Assembly: GCF_013248965.1 (NCBI RefSeq)
Contig: NZ_JABRVQ010000003.1
Coordinates: 62,001 to 126,000, forward strand
Source of the DNA: Psychrobacter okhotskensis
GTDB taxonomy: Bacteria; Pseudomonadota; Gammaproteobacteria; Pseudomonadales; Moraxellaceae
Length of the DNA stretch: 64,000 bases
Direction of reading: 5' to 3'
Every line of letters starts with the position of its first letter. The first letter of the stretch is position 1. A program made the translations under genes and the position numbers. The notes below the pieces were generated by a model that ran no database searches, had not been told where the DNA came from, and saw only the letters and a list, made by a program, of their open reading frames with translations. Below, one piece after another: positions 27,429 through 36,146 of the stretch.

Positions 27429-29075
27429 ATGAACCAAACTAAACAACGTGAGCAAGCCCTAGCGCCCTTATCTCAAACGCAGCCTTGGGATATGCTCATT
27501 ATTGGCGGCGGTATTACTGGTGCTGGGATTGCCCGCGAAGCAGCGCGGCGCGGCTTAGCGGTGTTGTTAATTGAGCAAAAAGACTTTGCTTGGGGCACGT
27601 CCAGCCGCTCTAGTAAAATGGTACATGGTGGGCTGCGCTATATTGCCTCAGGCGATTATAAAACGACTTTGCTTAGCGTGCGTGAACGTGAGCGCATGCT
27701 GAGTGAGGCTGGCGGTTTGGTCAACGAGATGCATTTCGTCATGCCGCATTATAAAGGCAAGTTCCCACCGCCATGGATATTTAATACTTTGCTTCGTGTC
27801 TACGATAGGCTCGCAGGCAAGCGCTATTTTACCTACTTTAAAAAGGACGCTTTTTTGCGTCTGAATCCTCATATCAAGCAAAATAATTTTTTGGGGGCTA
27901 GCCAGTTTAGCGATGCGGTCACCGATGATTCGCGCTTAGTTATGCGCGTTTTAGACGAAGCAATCAATGACGGTGCGCAGGCGATTAATTATCTCAAAGC
28001 TGAATCGTTAATCACCAATGAGCAGGGCTTGGTGGTGGGTGCAACTTTAAAAGACACTGCTTCTAAAGATAGCGATCAGACTTACGATGTTCATGCCAAA
28101 GTGGTGGTCAGTGCGACGGGCGCTTGGGCAGACAGCTTACGGATGCAAGCCAGTAAGCAAACGGAGCAAACCTTTAATAAGCAGATCCGTCCCTCACGCG
28201 GCAGTCATTTGGTAGTCAGTCAAGAGCGCTTGCCTATTCATCAGGCCTATACTTTTTTACACCCTGTCGATAAAAGAGCGGTGTTCGTCTTTCCGTGGGA
28301 AAACCGCACCGTCCTTGGCACCACCGATTTGGATCATCCACCATTAGGCGATGAAGAGGTCGGTATTACTAGCGAAGAGGTCGATTACCTACTAGCGGCG
28401 ACCAATGCGCTGTTTGATGATGCCGATCTCAATCGAGAGGATGTCATCAGCACGTGGGCGGGCGTGCGTCCACTGATTTCAGAAGGTGGCGACGGTAAGC
28501 GCGTCAGTCCGAGCAAAGAAAAGCGCGATCATAGCGTGTGGCTAGATAATAATTTAGTGACCGTCAGCGGTGGTAAGCTCACGACCTTTCGCCTCATTGC
28601 GCTTGATGTCCTTAAAAAGTGTCAAGAAGTGCTCGCCCTTGATGAATCAGTTGTTCAAAACAACAACCTAGACAGCGACCAAGTCTTTAGCAATCAAATC
28701 CCAACCAACCCCAAATTCGCCACTTTACCAAAATCTCTACAACAGCGCTTACAAGGGTTTTACGGTCTACAGCTCGATAGGTTGCTTGAACTTGCCCATG
28801 ACGACGATTTGGCTTATGTCACCGACAGCAATACCATTTGGGCGGAGATTCGTTTTGCTGCACGCTATGAGCAAGTCATTCATTTGGATGACCTACTACT
28901 GCGTCGTACGCGCTTAGGGTTGATACTGCCGCATGGTGCGATGACGCCATTAATCAGTGCCAGACTGAAGCAAATTTGTCAGCAAGAGCTTGGCTGGGAT
29001 GAGCAAAAGTGGCAGCAAGAAGTCGCTCGCTATCAAGACTTATGGCAGCATTATTATCATCTGCCTGCGGCTTAA
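27429..29075 (+). CDS. glpD: GlpD-type FAD-dependent glycerol-3-phosphate dehydrogenase
   Basis: 548 aa. The FAD-binding motif is I-I-G-G-G-I-T-G-A-G-I-A-R-E-A-A at about 24-39, followed by S-S-R-S-S-K-M-V-H-G-G-L-R-Y at about 57-70, both diagnostic. P-S-R-G-S-H and the later F-P-W-E-N-R-T-V-L-G-T-T-D motif are conserved. It oxidises glycerol-3-phosphate to DHAP, passing electrons to quinone at the inner membrane. The C-terminal domain is present in full. It sits between an AGPS-like gene and an FGGY kinase, so one pathway is likely. Confidence 0.88.
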   Translation: MNQTKQREQALAPLSQTQPWDMLIIGGGITGAGIAREAARRGLAVLLIEQKDFAWGTSSRSSKMVHGGLRYIASGDYKTTLLSVRERERMLSEAGGLVNEMHFVMPHYKGKFPPPWIFNTLLRVYDRLAGKRYFTYFKKDAFLRLNPHIKQNNFLGASQFSDAVTDDSRLVMRVLDEAINDGAQAINYLKAESLITNEQGLVVGATLKDTASKDSDQTYDVHAKVVVSATGAWADSLRMQASKQTEQTFNKQIRPSRGSHLVVSQERLPIHQAYTFLHPVDKRAVFVFPWENRTVLGTTDLDHPPLGDEEVGITSEEVDYLLAATNALFDDADLNREDVISTWAGVRPLISEGGDGKRVSPSKEKRDHSVWLDNNLVTVSGGKLTTFRLIALDVLKKCQEVLALDESVVQNNNLDSDQVFSNQIPTNPKFATLPKSLQQRLQGFYGLQLDRLLELAHDDDLAYVTDSNTIWAEIRFAARYEQVIHLDDLLLRRTRLGLILPHGAMTPLISARLKQICQQELGWDEQKWQQEVARYQDLWQHYYHLPAA

Positions 29076-29107
29076 TGTTTTTTATCACCACATAGTTAAG
29101 GACGACT

Positions 29108-30673
29108 ATGACCACCCTTGATGACCCTATTTATTTCTTAGCCATTGATAATGGTACCCAAAGCGTCAGAGCGCTTATCTTTGATCAATTTGGCACTGAG
29201 ATTGCTAAAGCGCGCGTGCCTATCGAGCCGTATTTCTCCGAGCAGCCCAATTATGCCGAGCAGCACGCCGACTACTATTGGCAAAAGCTGTCTGAGGCCT
29301 GCCAGCAACTCTGGCAAACGTCTGACATTACTCCTGAGCAAATCGCCGGTGTCAGTCTCGCCACTCAGCGTTATACGATGATTTGTTTGGATAAAGACAA
29401 ACAGCCGCTACGCCCTGCTATTGTATGGATGGATTTGCGCCGCGCTGAAACCAATGATATTGGTTACTTAAATCCGCTAACCAAAATCATCGGCATGGGC
29501 GAGCTGGTGCAAGAAGCGCAGCAAAAAGCGCGCTGTAATTGGCTCGCGCAAAACGAGCCTGAAATCTGGAAAAAGACTGCGCACTATGTCAATCTCTCCG
29601 CCTACCTCACCTATCAACTCACAGGCGAACTCGCTGATTCGACAGGCCATTCGGTTGGCTACTTGCCTTATGACTTCAAAGCGCAAGCATGGCTAAAACC
29701 TAAAGATTTAAAGTGGCGCTTATTCAGCTGTCGACCAGAGCAAATGCCCAAAATTATTCCGCCGGGGCGAAAGCTCGGTCAAATTAGCGCGGCAGCAGCC
29801 AAAGCTACGGGTATCTTAAAAGGCACACCGATGATTGCCGCCGCCAGTGACAAAGCTTGCGAAGCCCTAGGCGCAGCGGGACTTGCCGCCGACACCGCGT
29901 GTCTTAGCTTTGGCACTACCGCCACTATCAATACCATCTCCCCCGATTACGTCGAAATCCTCAAACACATGCCCGCCTACACCGCCGCCGCCCCGCACTA
30001 CTACAACCACGAGTACATGATTTATCGCGGCTTTTGGATGGTCAGCTGGTTTAAAGAACAATTCGCTCACTACGAGCAGCAACTTGCCAAAACCCAAGGT
30101 ATCGACACCGAAAAACTCCTCGATGCCGCCGTCAAAGACATTCCAGCCGGCTGTATGGGACTCATGATGCAGCCGTATTGGTCACCCGGTGTCCGTCATC
30201 CGGGGCTTGAAGGCAAAGGCGCACTTATCGGTTTTGGTGATGTGCATACACGCGCGCATATTTATCGCGCCATCTTAGAAGGGCTGGCTTACGAGCTTAA
30301 ACTTGGCTTTGATACCATCGAAAAACGTACCGGCAAACCCATCAAACACCTGCGCGTCTCAGGCGGCGGCTCCCAAAGTGACGCCGCCATGCAGCTCACC
30401 GCCGACATCTTTGCCATGCCCGCCTACCGCCCGCACACTTTTGAAGCTACTGGCCTCGGCGCTGCCATCAACTGCGCGGTGGGTCTCGGCGTCTATCCTG
30501 ACCACGCTACAGCCAGCGAAGCCATGACCCATTTAGGCGACGAATTCGTCCCGATTGAAGCCAACGTACAACTCTATAAGCGTCTGTATAACGAGGTCTA
30601 TCTGAAGATGTACGAGCGCCTAAAACCCTTATACCAAAGCATTCAAGACATCACAGGATATCCTGCCAAGTGA
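29108..30673 (+). CDS. FGGY-family carbohydrate kinase
   Basis: 521 aa, full-length sugar kinase. The N-terminal phosphate motif is A-I-D-N-G-T-Q-S-V-R-A at about 14-24. V-W-M-D-L-R-R is at about 106-112, L-S-F-G-T-T-A-T near 265-272 and V-S-G-G-G-S-Q-S-D near 417-425. It is not a close GlpK; it may phosphorylate glycerol, dihydroxyacetone or a related polyol. AAGGA precedes the ATG and the gene is 32 bases after the GlpD-like gene. The 3' half (about 29.87-30.56 kb) is richer in C-ending codons than the 5' half, a composition break. Confidence 0.83.
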   Translation: MTTLDDPIYFLAIDNGTQSVRALIFDQFGTEIAKARVPIEPYFSEQPNYAEQHADYYWQKLSEACQQLWQTSDITPEQIAGVSLATQRYTMICLDKDKQPLRPAIVWMDLRRAETNDIGYLNPLTKIIGMGELVQEAQQKARCNWLAQNEPEIWKKTAHYVNLSAYLTYQLTGELADSTGHSVGYLPYDFKAQAWLKPKDLKWRLFSCRPEQMPKIIPPGRKLGQISAAAAKATGILKGTPMIAAASDKACEALGAAGLAADTACLSFGTTATINTISPDYVEILKHMPAYTAAAPHYYNHEYMIYRGFWMVSWFKEQFAHYEQQLAKTQGIDTEKLLDAAVKDIPAGCMGLMMQPYWSPGVRHPGLEGKGALIGFGDVHTRAHIYRAILEGLAYELKLGFDTIEKRTGKPIKHLRVSGGGSQSDAAMQLTADIFAMPAYRPHTFEATGLGAAINCAVGLGVYPDHATASEAMTHLGDEFVPIEANVQLYKRLYNEVYLKMYERLKPLYQSIQDITGYPAK

Positions 30674-30832
30674 AGCAAGCTTCTAGTCAATCACCATAAA
30701 AATGACGGTGTTAACCTCGCTTGAACTAGCATCTATACATCGTCACTCTGTGGCTACAGATATCTTCTCTAAATTGAATCCACTGTAGCTATTATAGACT
30801 TAGGCGCAACATAAGAATAATGGAGATAGACG

Positions 30833-31339
30833 ATGACTAAGCCACTGCAAGAGCCACTACAAGAAACAGCTAAAAGTATCCGAGATTACATCCTAACCAA
30901 GTCTGCTATTGACCATACTTCTGAAACCAAACATGTCCATCAATTCAATAAGGATGCTATTCGGTATACAGTCTCATTGAGTGACATCGTTGGTTTGACT
31001 AAATTTGGCTTACATCTCGTACGTGTTGAGCCGGGTGATGAGACCACGCAGCATCACTATCATGAAGAGTCTGATGAGTTTATTTATGTGCTATCGGGCA
31101 CACTTTCGCTACGTTATGGTGATGAGCATTATCAATTAAATACTGGTGATTTTGTGGGTTTTCCAGCGCATGGCGCAGCACATTCTATGCGTAATGATAG
31201 CGATACAGACGCCGTTTACCTCATGGGCGGCAGCAGACCGGCAATTGATATTTGCAATTATCCAGACATCAAGCGCAGAATGTATACTATTCATGGCAAA
31301 AAGGAATTTGTAGACTTAGCAGATCTAGGAGAGGTATAA
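30833..31339 (+). CDS. Cupin-domain protein
   Basis: 168 aa, one cupin barrel. The first motif has H-H-Y-H-E-E-S-D-E-F at about 77-86 (the metal-binding His/Glu set) and the second has F-P-A-H-G-A-A-H at about 107-114. These positions usually bind Fe, Mn or Zn. The C-terminal N-Y-P-D-I-K-R-R-M-Y is common in small stand-alone cupins of unknown substrate. GGAG precedes the start. 31 bases separate it from the BCCT transporter, suggesting one operon and a shared substrate. Confidence 0.82.
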   Translation: MTKPLQEPLQETAKSIRDYILTKSAIDHTSETKHVHQFNKDAIRYTVSLSDIVGLTKFGLHLVRVEPGDETTQHHYHEESDEFIYVLSGTLSLRYGDEHYQLNTGDFVGFPAHGAAHSMRNDSDTDAVYLMGGSRPAIDICNYPDIKRRMYTIHGKKEFVDLADLGEV

Positions 31340-31370
31340 AATATAACGCCACATATAAAGAGAAAAGATA

Positions 31371-33239
31371 ATGGGTAACCCCAACAATATGCCAAATAGC
31401 CAAAAACCTGATAAAAGCATGAGCAAATCTTCAAAAGAATATCTACCAGATTATGTCAAAGCACGCTCAAAGCATCATAAGCCGCCACATTTAGGCACCT
31501 TTGATGTGGGGATGTCCATTCCGCAATGGCGACCGGATCACGTACCCGATACCCGTATCGACAAATTCACTTTTGGTATGGTGCTCGCCATCCTTTTTAG
31601 TATTGCTATACCTTTGATACTTTTCCCCGAGCAAGGTAAAGCTTGGGTTGGCATAGCGCGTAGCTTTGTCGGGGACAACTTTGGCTTTGCTTACTTAGCC
31701 TTTGGCGTGCTTGCCATGTTATTCGTTATTTACATCGTATTTTCTGATATTGGTAAGATCAAGCTGGGCCGTCCAGAAGAAACCGCTGAGTTCTCCGATG
31801 CTTCTTGGGCATCGATGTTGTTTTGCGGCGGCATTGGTGCCAGTATTCTCTACTGGGGTTTGATTGAATGGGCCTACTATTATCAAAGCCCTCCTTTCAA
31901 TATAGCAGGCGGCTCACCCGATGCTATCCGCTGGGCGACCACTTACGGCATCTTTCACTGGGGGCCTGTCGCTTGGGCTATCTACTTAGTACCTGCGGTG
32001 CCTATTGCTTACTTTTATTATGTGCGCCAGACACCGGTACTCAAGGTCAGTCAAACCCTCATGCCATTATTAGGTGAAAAACTGGCTAGCAGCAATTGGG
32101 CCAAAATGCTCGATGTGTTGTTTGTCTTTGGCATGGTTGGCGGTGGCGCGACGACGTTAGGTCTTGCCTCTCCGCTTATCAACGAGGGTTTATACAATCT
32201 CTTTGGTTTACCGCGTAACATCACCATGCAGATTGTAGTGCTGTTAATTACCACCATGATTTTCGCTTATAGTGCCTATCAGGGGCTAAAAGGTGGGATT
32301 CAAAAACTCTCCAATATCAATTTTTATTTGGCCGTCGTTTTCTTATTATTTATTCTGATTGTCGGGCCGACTGTCTTTATTTTAAATACGGGCTTAGAAG
32401 CTATCGGGCGCTCTATCACCGAAATGCCGCGCATGATGACCTATATAGAACCCTTTAAAGATTTCCAAGAGTTCGGTTTTAAACACACGACCTTCCCGCA
32501 AGATTGGACGATTTTCTATTGGGCGTGGTGGTTGGTGTTTGCGCCGACGATTGGCCTGTTTATTGCCAAAATCTCTAGAGGACGTACGATTCGTAATATG
32601 GTCATAGGTTCGATGTTCTATGGCTCGCTTGGCTGTGCGATGTTTATGATTATCTTAGGTAATTACGGTTTATATCTGCAATTGACGGGCGCCGTCGATG
32701 TGGTTGCCGTCCTAAATAATGAGTCGCCCACTGCCGCCATCTTTGCAATCTTAAATAGCCTACCGATGTCTTATTTAGTCATCGCGGTCTTCACCTTTTT
32801 AGCCACTATCTTTACCGCCACGACCTTTGACTCTATCTCTTATATCTTAGCGTCTGTCGTGCAAGTAGAAGTGGACGATGAGCCGCATCGTTGGAACCGC
32901 CTATTTTGGGCATTCACGTTGTGTTTATTACCCGCTATTTTGATGTTCTTAGGAGATCTGCAAACCTTGCAGACCGCCTCTATTATCGCTGGCGCGCCGC
33001 TCATTATCATTCTATCGATGATGATGGTTTCGGTCATTAAAGCCGCGCGTTATGATCTCGCTTATCAGCCTGATTATGGTCTAAAAACCATTCATATCGA
33101 AGAGCTGCCTGATAATGCACCGTGGGAAGAAGGCGAAACGTCAGAAGCGCTTGAAGGCTCTATATTGGCACAGCAAGATGAATGGGAGCAAATGCGCGAG
33201 GATACTGAAAATGCTGAAAACAATGGAAATGATAAGTAG
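31371..33239 (+). CDS. BCCT-family betaine/carnitine/choline transporter
   Basis: 622 aa, twelve predicted membrane segments between about residues 65 and 565, flanked by hydrophilic N- and C-terminal extensions (about 60 acidic residues at the end). The family signature region has F-H-W-G-P-V-A-W-A-I-Y near 197-207 and G-M-V-G-G-G-A-T-T-L-G-L in the middle. BCCT carriers import quaternary amines or DMSP, driven by Na+ or H+, often as osmoprotectants. The substrate is not readable here. The upstream cupin gene is probably co-transcribed. Confidence 0.9.
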   Translation: MGNPNNMPNSQKPDKSMSKSSKEYLPDYVKARSKHHKPPHLGTFDVGMSIPQWRPDHVPDTRIDKFTFGMVLAILFSIAIPLILFPEQGKAWVGIARSFVGDNFGFAYLAFGVLAMLFVIYIVFSDIGKIKLGRPEETAEFSDASWASMLFCGGIGASILYWGLIEWAYYYQSPPFNIAGGSPDAIRWATTYGIFHWGPVAWAIYLVPAVPIAYFYYVRQTPVLKVSQTLMPLLGEKLASSNWAKMLDVLFVFGMVGGGATTLGLASPLINEGLYNLFGLPRNITMQIVVLLITTMIFAYSAYQGLKGGIQKLSNINFYLAVVFLLFILIVGPTVFILNTGLEAIGRSITEMPRMMTYIEPFKDFQEFGFKHTTFPQDWTIFYWAWWLVFAPTIGLFIAKISRGRTIRNMVIGSMFYGSLGCAMFMIILGNYGLYLQLTGAVDVVAVLNNESPTAAIFAILNSLPMSYLVIAVFTFLATIFTATTFDSISYILASVVQVEVDDEPHRWNRLFWAFTLCLLPAILMFLGDLQTLQTASIIAGAPLIIILSMMMVSVIKAARYDLAYQPDYGLKTIHIEELPDNAPWEEGETSEALEGSILAQQDEWEQMREDTENAENNGNDK

Positions 33240-33300
33240 CTAATCTAAAGTGACTGTATTTAAGCTTTTTCTAAAATATCAAATTAAAAAGTATCAAATT

Positions 33301-33338
33301 AAAAGGCTGGGCTACGTTGGTAGCCCAGCCTTTTTTAT
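33301..33338. terminator. Rho-independent terminator
   Basis: AAAAGGCTGGGCTAC pairs with GTAGCCCAGCCTTTTTT around a short TTG loop, 60 bases after the BCCT stop and between convergent genes. Confidence 0.9.
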
Positions 33339-33373
33339 TATTCATCCGTTATAGCCCAAATCTTGCAACAGCT

Positions 33374-34552
33374 TTATGAGTCCTTAACGACATCACCAAA
33401 AGCCGCATAAACCCGATTCAATCCCTCACGAAGTAGCGCCTCAGGACAAGCCACATTAAGACGCATTTTTAGATGTCCCTCGCGACCGTATTTAATACCC
33501 GAGTTTAGCTCAACTTTCGCTTCTCGCAATTTGTCATAAAGCGTCTGATTGTCCTCACCGTATGCCGAGCAATCGAGCCAAATCAAGTACGACGCTTCTG
33601 GGCGCATCACCTTGATATCAGGCAGATGCCCTGCTAAGAAGTCTAGCGTGATCTCGATATTTTTCTCAATATAAGTCAGTACCTGCTCTAGCCACTCTCC
33701 GCCCTCTTCATAAGCACTTTGCATCACCGTATAAGCAAATAAATTCAGCTCGTATTCATCATTTAAATTCTGCTGCTGACTGATTTTTTTCAGTAACGCT
33801 TCATCTTTAGCAAAGATCATCGAGCCTTTGATACCCGCTACATTAAAGGTTTTAGTCATGGAGGTTAAGCTGACCACTTTATGCGCGTATCCTTCGGCTT
33901 CTGCTAGCTTTAACAAAGGCGTAAACGTATAACCACTTAAGGTTAAATCTTGATGAATTTCATCACTGACAATCGCTACATTGTGCTTTTTACATAGCGT
34001 AAGCAGCGCTTTAAGCTCCTCTCTCGTCCACACCCGCCCGCCCGGATTGTGCGGATTACAGAGTAGATAAAGCTTGACGTCATGCTCAATTATCTTAGCT
34101 TCGATATCGTCCAAATCCAGTTGATATTTACCGTCAATTTCCTTTAATGCCGACATCACTAGCGTGCGATTATTTTGCTTCACCTTAGTCATAAATGGGG
34201 TATAAATGGGATCATTGACCAGTACCGCATCGCCTACTTCGGTAAAGATGTGCATCATCAGCGCGAGGCTTGGCACGACACCCGGCGAGAACAAGATGTT
34301 TTCTTTATCTAGCTGTAAATTATAACGACTGCCATGCCAGTTAATAATCGCATCAAACAAGGTCGCAGTGGGTTTGGTATAGCCCAATATGCCATGCTGT
34401 GCGACTTGCTCAACCGCGTTTAAGATTGGCGCGGCAGCCTTAAAATCCATATCCGCGACCCATAGCGGAATCGTGTCATCAAAGTAATGCCATTTGACCG
34501 ATCCCGTATCTCGTCTGTCGATTATTTCATCAAAGTTGTATAGCACTGACAT
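33374..34552 (-). CDS. patB: PatB/MalY-type PLP-dependent C-S lyase (cystathionine beta-lyase-like)
   Basis: 392-aa class I/II aminotransferase-fold enzyme of the MalY/PatB group. It has P-L-W-V-A-D-M-D-F near 29-37, C-N-P-H-N-P-G-G-R-V-W near 165-175, V-S-D-E-I-H-Q-D-L near 196-204 and the PLP-lysine motif S-M-T-K-T-F-N-V-A-G near 231-240. These enzymes cleave cystathionine or other cysteine S-conjugates to a thiol, pyruvate and ammonia. AGGA precedes the ATG. Substrate choice (methionine synthesis or thiol salvage) cannot be fixed. Confidence 0.9.
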   Translation of the reverse strand: MSVLYNFDEIIDRRDTGSVKWHYFDDTIPLWVADMDFKAAAPILNAVEQVAQHGILGYTKPTATLFDAIINWHGSRYNLQLDKENILFSPGVVPSLALMMHIFTEVGDAVLVNDPIYTPFMTKVKQNNRTLVMSALKEIDGKYQLDLDDIEAKIIEHDVKLYLLCNPHNPGGRVWTREELKALLTLCKKHNVAIVSDEIHQDLTLSGYTFTPLLKLAEAEGYAHKVVSLTSMTKTFNVAGIKGSMIFAKDEALLKKISQQQNLNDEYELNLFAYTVMQSAYEEGGEWLEQVLTYIEKNIEITLDFLAGHLPDIKVMRPEASYLIWLDCSAYGEDNQTLYDKLREAKVELNSGIKYGREGHLKMRLNVACPEALLREGLNRVYAAFGDVVKDS

Positions 34553-34921
34553 TTTCCTAAAAGATAGTGGTCACTTATTATAAGTCTAGATAATAGCGTT
34601 GTCTTTACTGTTTAAATGATTAGGGCCTATCTTCAATCTGGACGAAAGCGCCTAAATGAGCTAAAAATGAGGACACGCCTTAGAAATCTAAGCTTTACTC
34701 AACCGTCATTATCTATCCATCGGCTTAAACGACCTTTGGAGGAGTAATACTAACAATAGTTGAATTGCCCTCCACCATTAGTGCTACATTTAAACTGCGA
34801 ACTCTGAATGGTTTTCAGTTGTTTACGTCAGAATACGTTGATAGTGCGAGCGTTAAAATATACATCAACTCCAGCAAAACCAAACCAATTAGCCTTTTGG
34901 GCTTTTAAAAAGGATTTATCA
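34553..34921. other. Divergent intergenic region with a small palindromic repeat
   Basis: No gene supported. It holds the promoters of patB (leftward) and the YadA-head gene (rightward). A 62-bp element at 34621-34682 has imperfect ends TAGGGCCTATCTTCA and, read from the other side, TAAGGCGTGTCCTCA, similar to the element at 60910-60956. Confidence 0.55.
34621..34682. repeat. Small inverted-repeat element (TAGGGC ends)
   Basis: The outer 15 bases of each end match at 11 positions as inverted repeats. The ends resemble those of the 47-bp element at 60910 and the first bases of the MITE terminus at 42849. A solo minimal relative is plausible. Confidence 0.45.
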
Positions 34922-35761
34922 ATGAAAATGGACTTTTCACTACATTCAGCACTCAAAATGAGCGTGCTTACTCTCGCCGTTGCCGCGACCTCTGCATGTA
35001 CAGCTATGACCACAGGCGCTGAGGCTCAACCTGTTACTGCAAACGCTCAAATGATGGCAAACGCTAACTCTACTGCCATTACTTTAGGCAATAGTGCTAT
35101 GTCTAGCGGCACTAACGACACGGTTGCTATCGGTAATATGGCCAATGCAGGTCTGAACTCAGCAACCGCTGTCGGTGGTCAAGCCAATGCCGCAGGCCTA
35201 GGCTCAACCTCTATCGGTTGGCAATCCAAAGCCACTGCCGAACGCGCGCAAGCCTTTGGTCACTTAGCCAATGCTAGCGGTGTTCGCTCTACCGCAGTCG
35301 GTGAAGCCGCCATGGCTGGTGGCACTAACGACACCGTCGCCGTCGGTAACAAAGCCAATGCAGGTCTAAACTCCGCAACCGCCGTTGGTGGTGAAGCCAA
35401 CGCCGCAGGTCTTGGCTCAACCTCTATCGGTTGGCAATCCAAAGCCACCGCCGAACGCGCGCAAGCGTTTGGTCATATCGCCAATGCTAGTGGCGTACGC
35501 TCTACCGCAGTTGGTGAAGCGGCAGCCGCACAAGGTGCAAACTCGGTCGCGCTAGGCAATAAATCTATGGCAGGCGGCATGAACAGCATCGCTATCGGTA
35601 ACGGAGCAATGGCAGCCAAAACCAACCAAGTGGTCTTAGGTAATGCCGGACAAGTGCAGTCCAGTACCGCAGCACAGTCAGGTACGGTCAGAATCGTCAC
35701 TATCGATGACAATGGTACGTTAGGTACTATGATGGTTGATTACTACCAAAAAGCTCGCTAA
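34922..35761 (+). CDS. Secreted YadA-head (Hep_Hag) repeat protein without anchor
   Basis: 279 aa from MKMDFS, chosen because AAAAAGGA precedes it. Hydrophobic signal segment at about 10-25 ending in S-A-C, then A-E-A-Q; a lipoprotein reading is weak. The rest is a ladder of 14-residue YadA-head motifs (x-A-I/V-G-N-x-A, S-T-A-V-G-E-A-A). Two 71-residue blocks (bases 35108-35320 and 35321-35533) are nearly identical. After the last head motif only about 35 residues follow; there is no coiled-coil stalk and no C-terminal beta-barrel anchor. It could be a released or surface-associated adhesin-like protein, or a degenerate autotransporter. Confidence 0.82.
   Translation: MKMDFSLHSALKMSVLTLAVAATSACTAMTTGAEAQPVTANAQMMANANSTAITLGNSAMSSGTNDTVAIGNMANAGLNSATAVGGQANAAGLGSTSIGWQSKATAERAQAFGHLANASGVRSTAVGEAAMAGGTNDTVAVGNKANAGLNSATAVGGEANAAGLGSTSIGWQSKATAERAQAFGHIANASGVRSTAVGEAAAAQGANSVALGNKSMAGGMNSIAIGNGAMAAKTNQVVLGNAGQVQSSTAAQSGTVRIVTIDDNGTLGTMMVDYYQKAR
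35108..35533 (+). repeat. 213-bp in-frame tandem duplication in the YadA-head gene
   Basis: Two consecutive 213-bp units start at GGCACTAACGACAC (35108 and 35321). They encode near-identical 71-aa blocks differing at a few codons, such as I/V, M/K, Q/E and L/I. High identity shows a fairly recent duplication or gene-conversion. Confidence 0.92.
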
Positions 35762-36146
35762 TCGGTTAGTTGCTGATATGAGCTAAGCGATAAACTAACA
35801 ATCCTAGACAAAACTATAAGACCTCGCCACGGCGGGGTTTTTATTGTTTAGGTTAAAAGTGTTAGAAAGCTCTTAGAATATGGTTAGCGCGGCTTAACAC
35901 GCCGAATAGATTGGGAATTATCTAGAAATTGAAGGTAGTCTTAATCAGGATAATGGGTTGGAGCTAATCCTGCCATCCGCTATTATCTGCTTAGCCAATG
36001 GCGTGCGGACTAAAGTCGCTGGTAGCGTTGCTGTTGCCTCGACATCACTCCCAGCCACAATCCGCATCGCCATTGTTTTCAGCAGGATAGCCGCTACTGT
36101 CAGGGCTAAAACGCGTCTTAAGTCAGCTATTTTTTGTTTGCAAAGT
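35762..36146. other. Intergenic stretch after the YadA-head gene
   Basis: It starts with a terminator (about 35820-35843). The remainder has a short open frame on each strand (for example 35958-36164 plus, and a minus-strand frame over about 35950-36150), but neither has a ribosome site or recognisable motif. No gene is called. Confidence 0.5.
35820..35843 (+). terminator. Rho-independent terminator
   Basis: CCTCGCC/GGCGGGG stem with an ACG-type loop, followed by TTTTTATTG, 60 bases after the YadA-head gene. Confidence 0.8.

Noticed and set aside
18612-33239. DMSP catabolism set (AcuI-like, cupin, BCCT)
   Set aside because: The genes are over 10 kb apart, the cupin lacks recognisable DMSP-lyase features, and no propionate genes are present.
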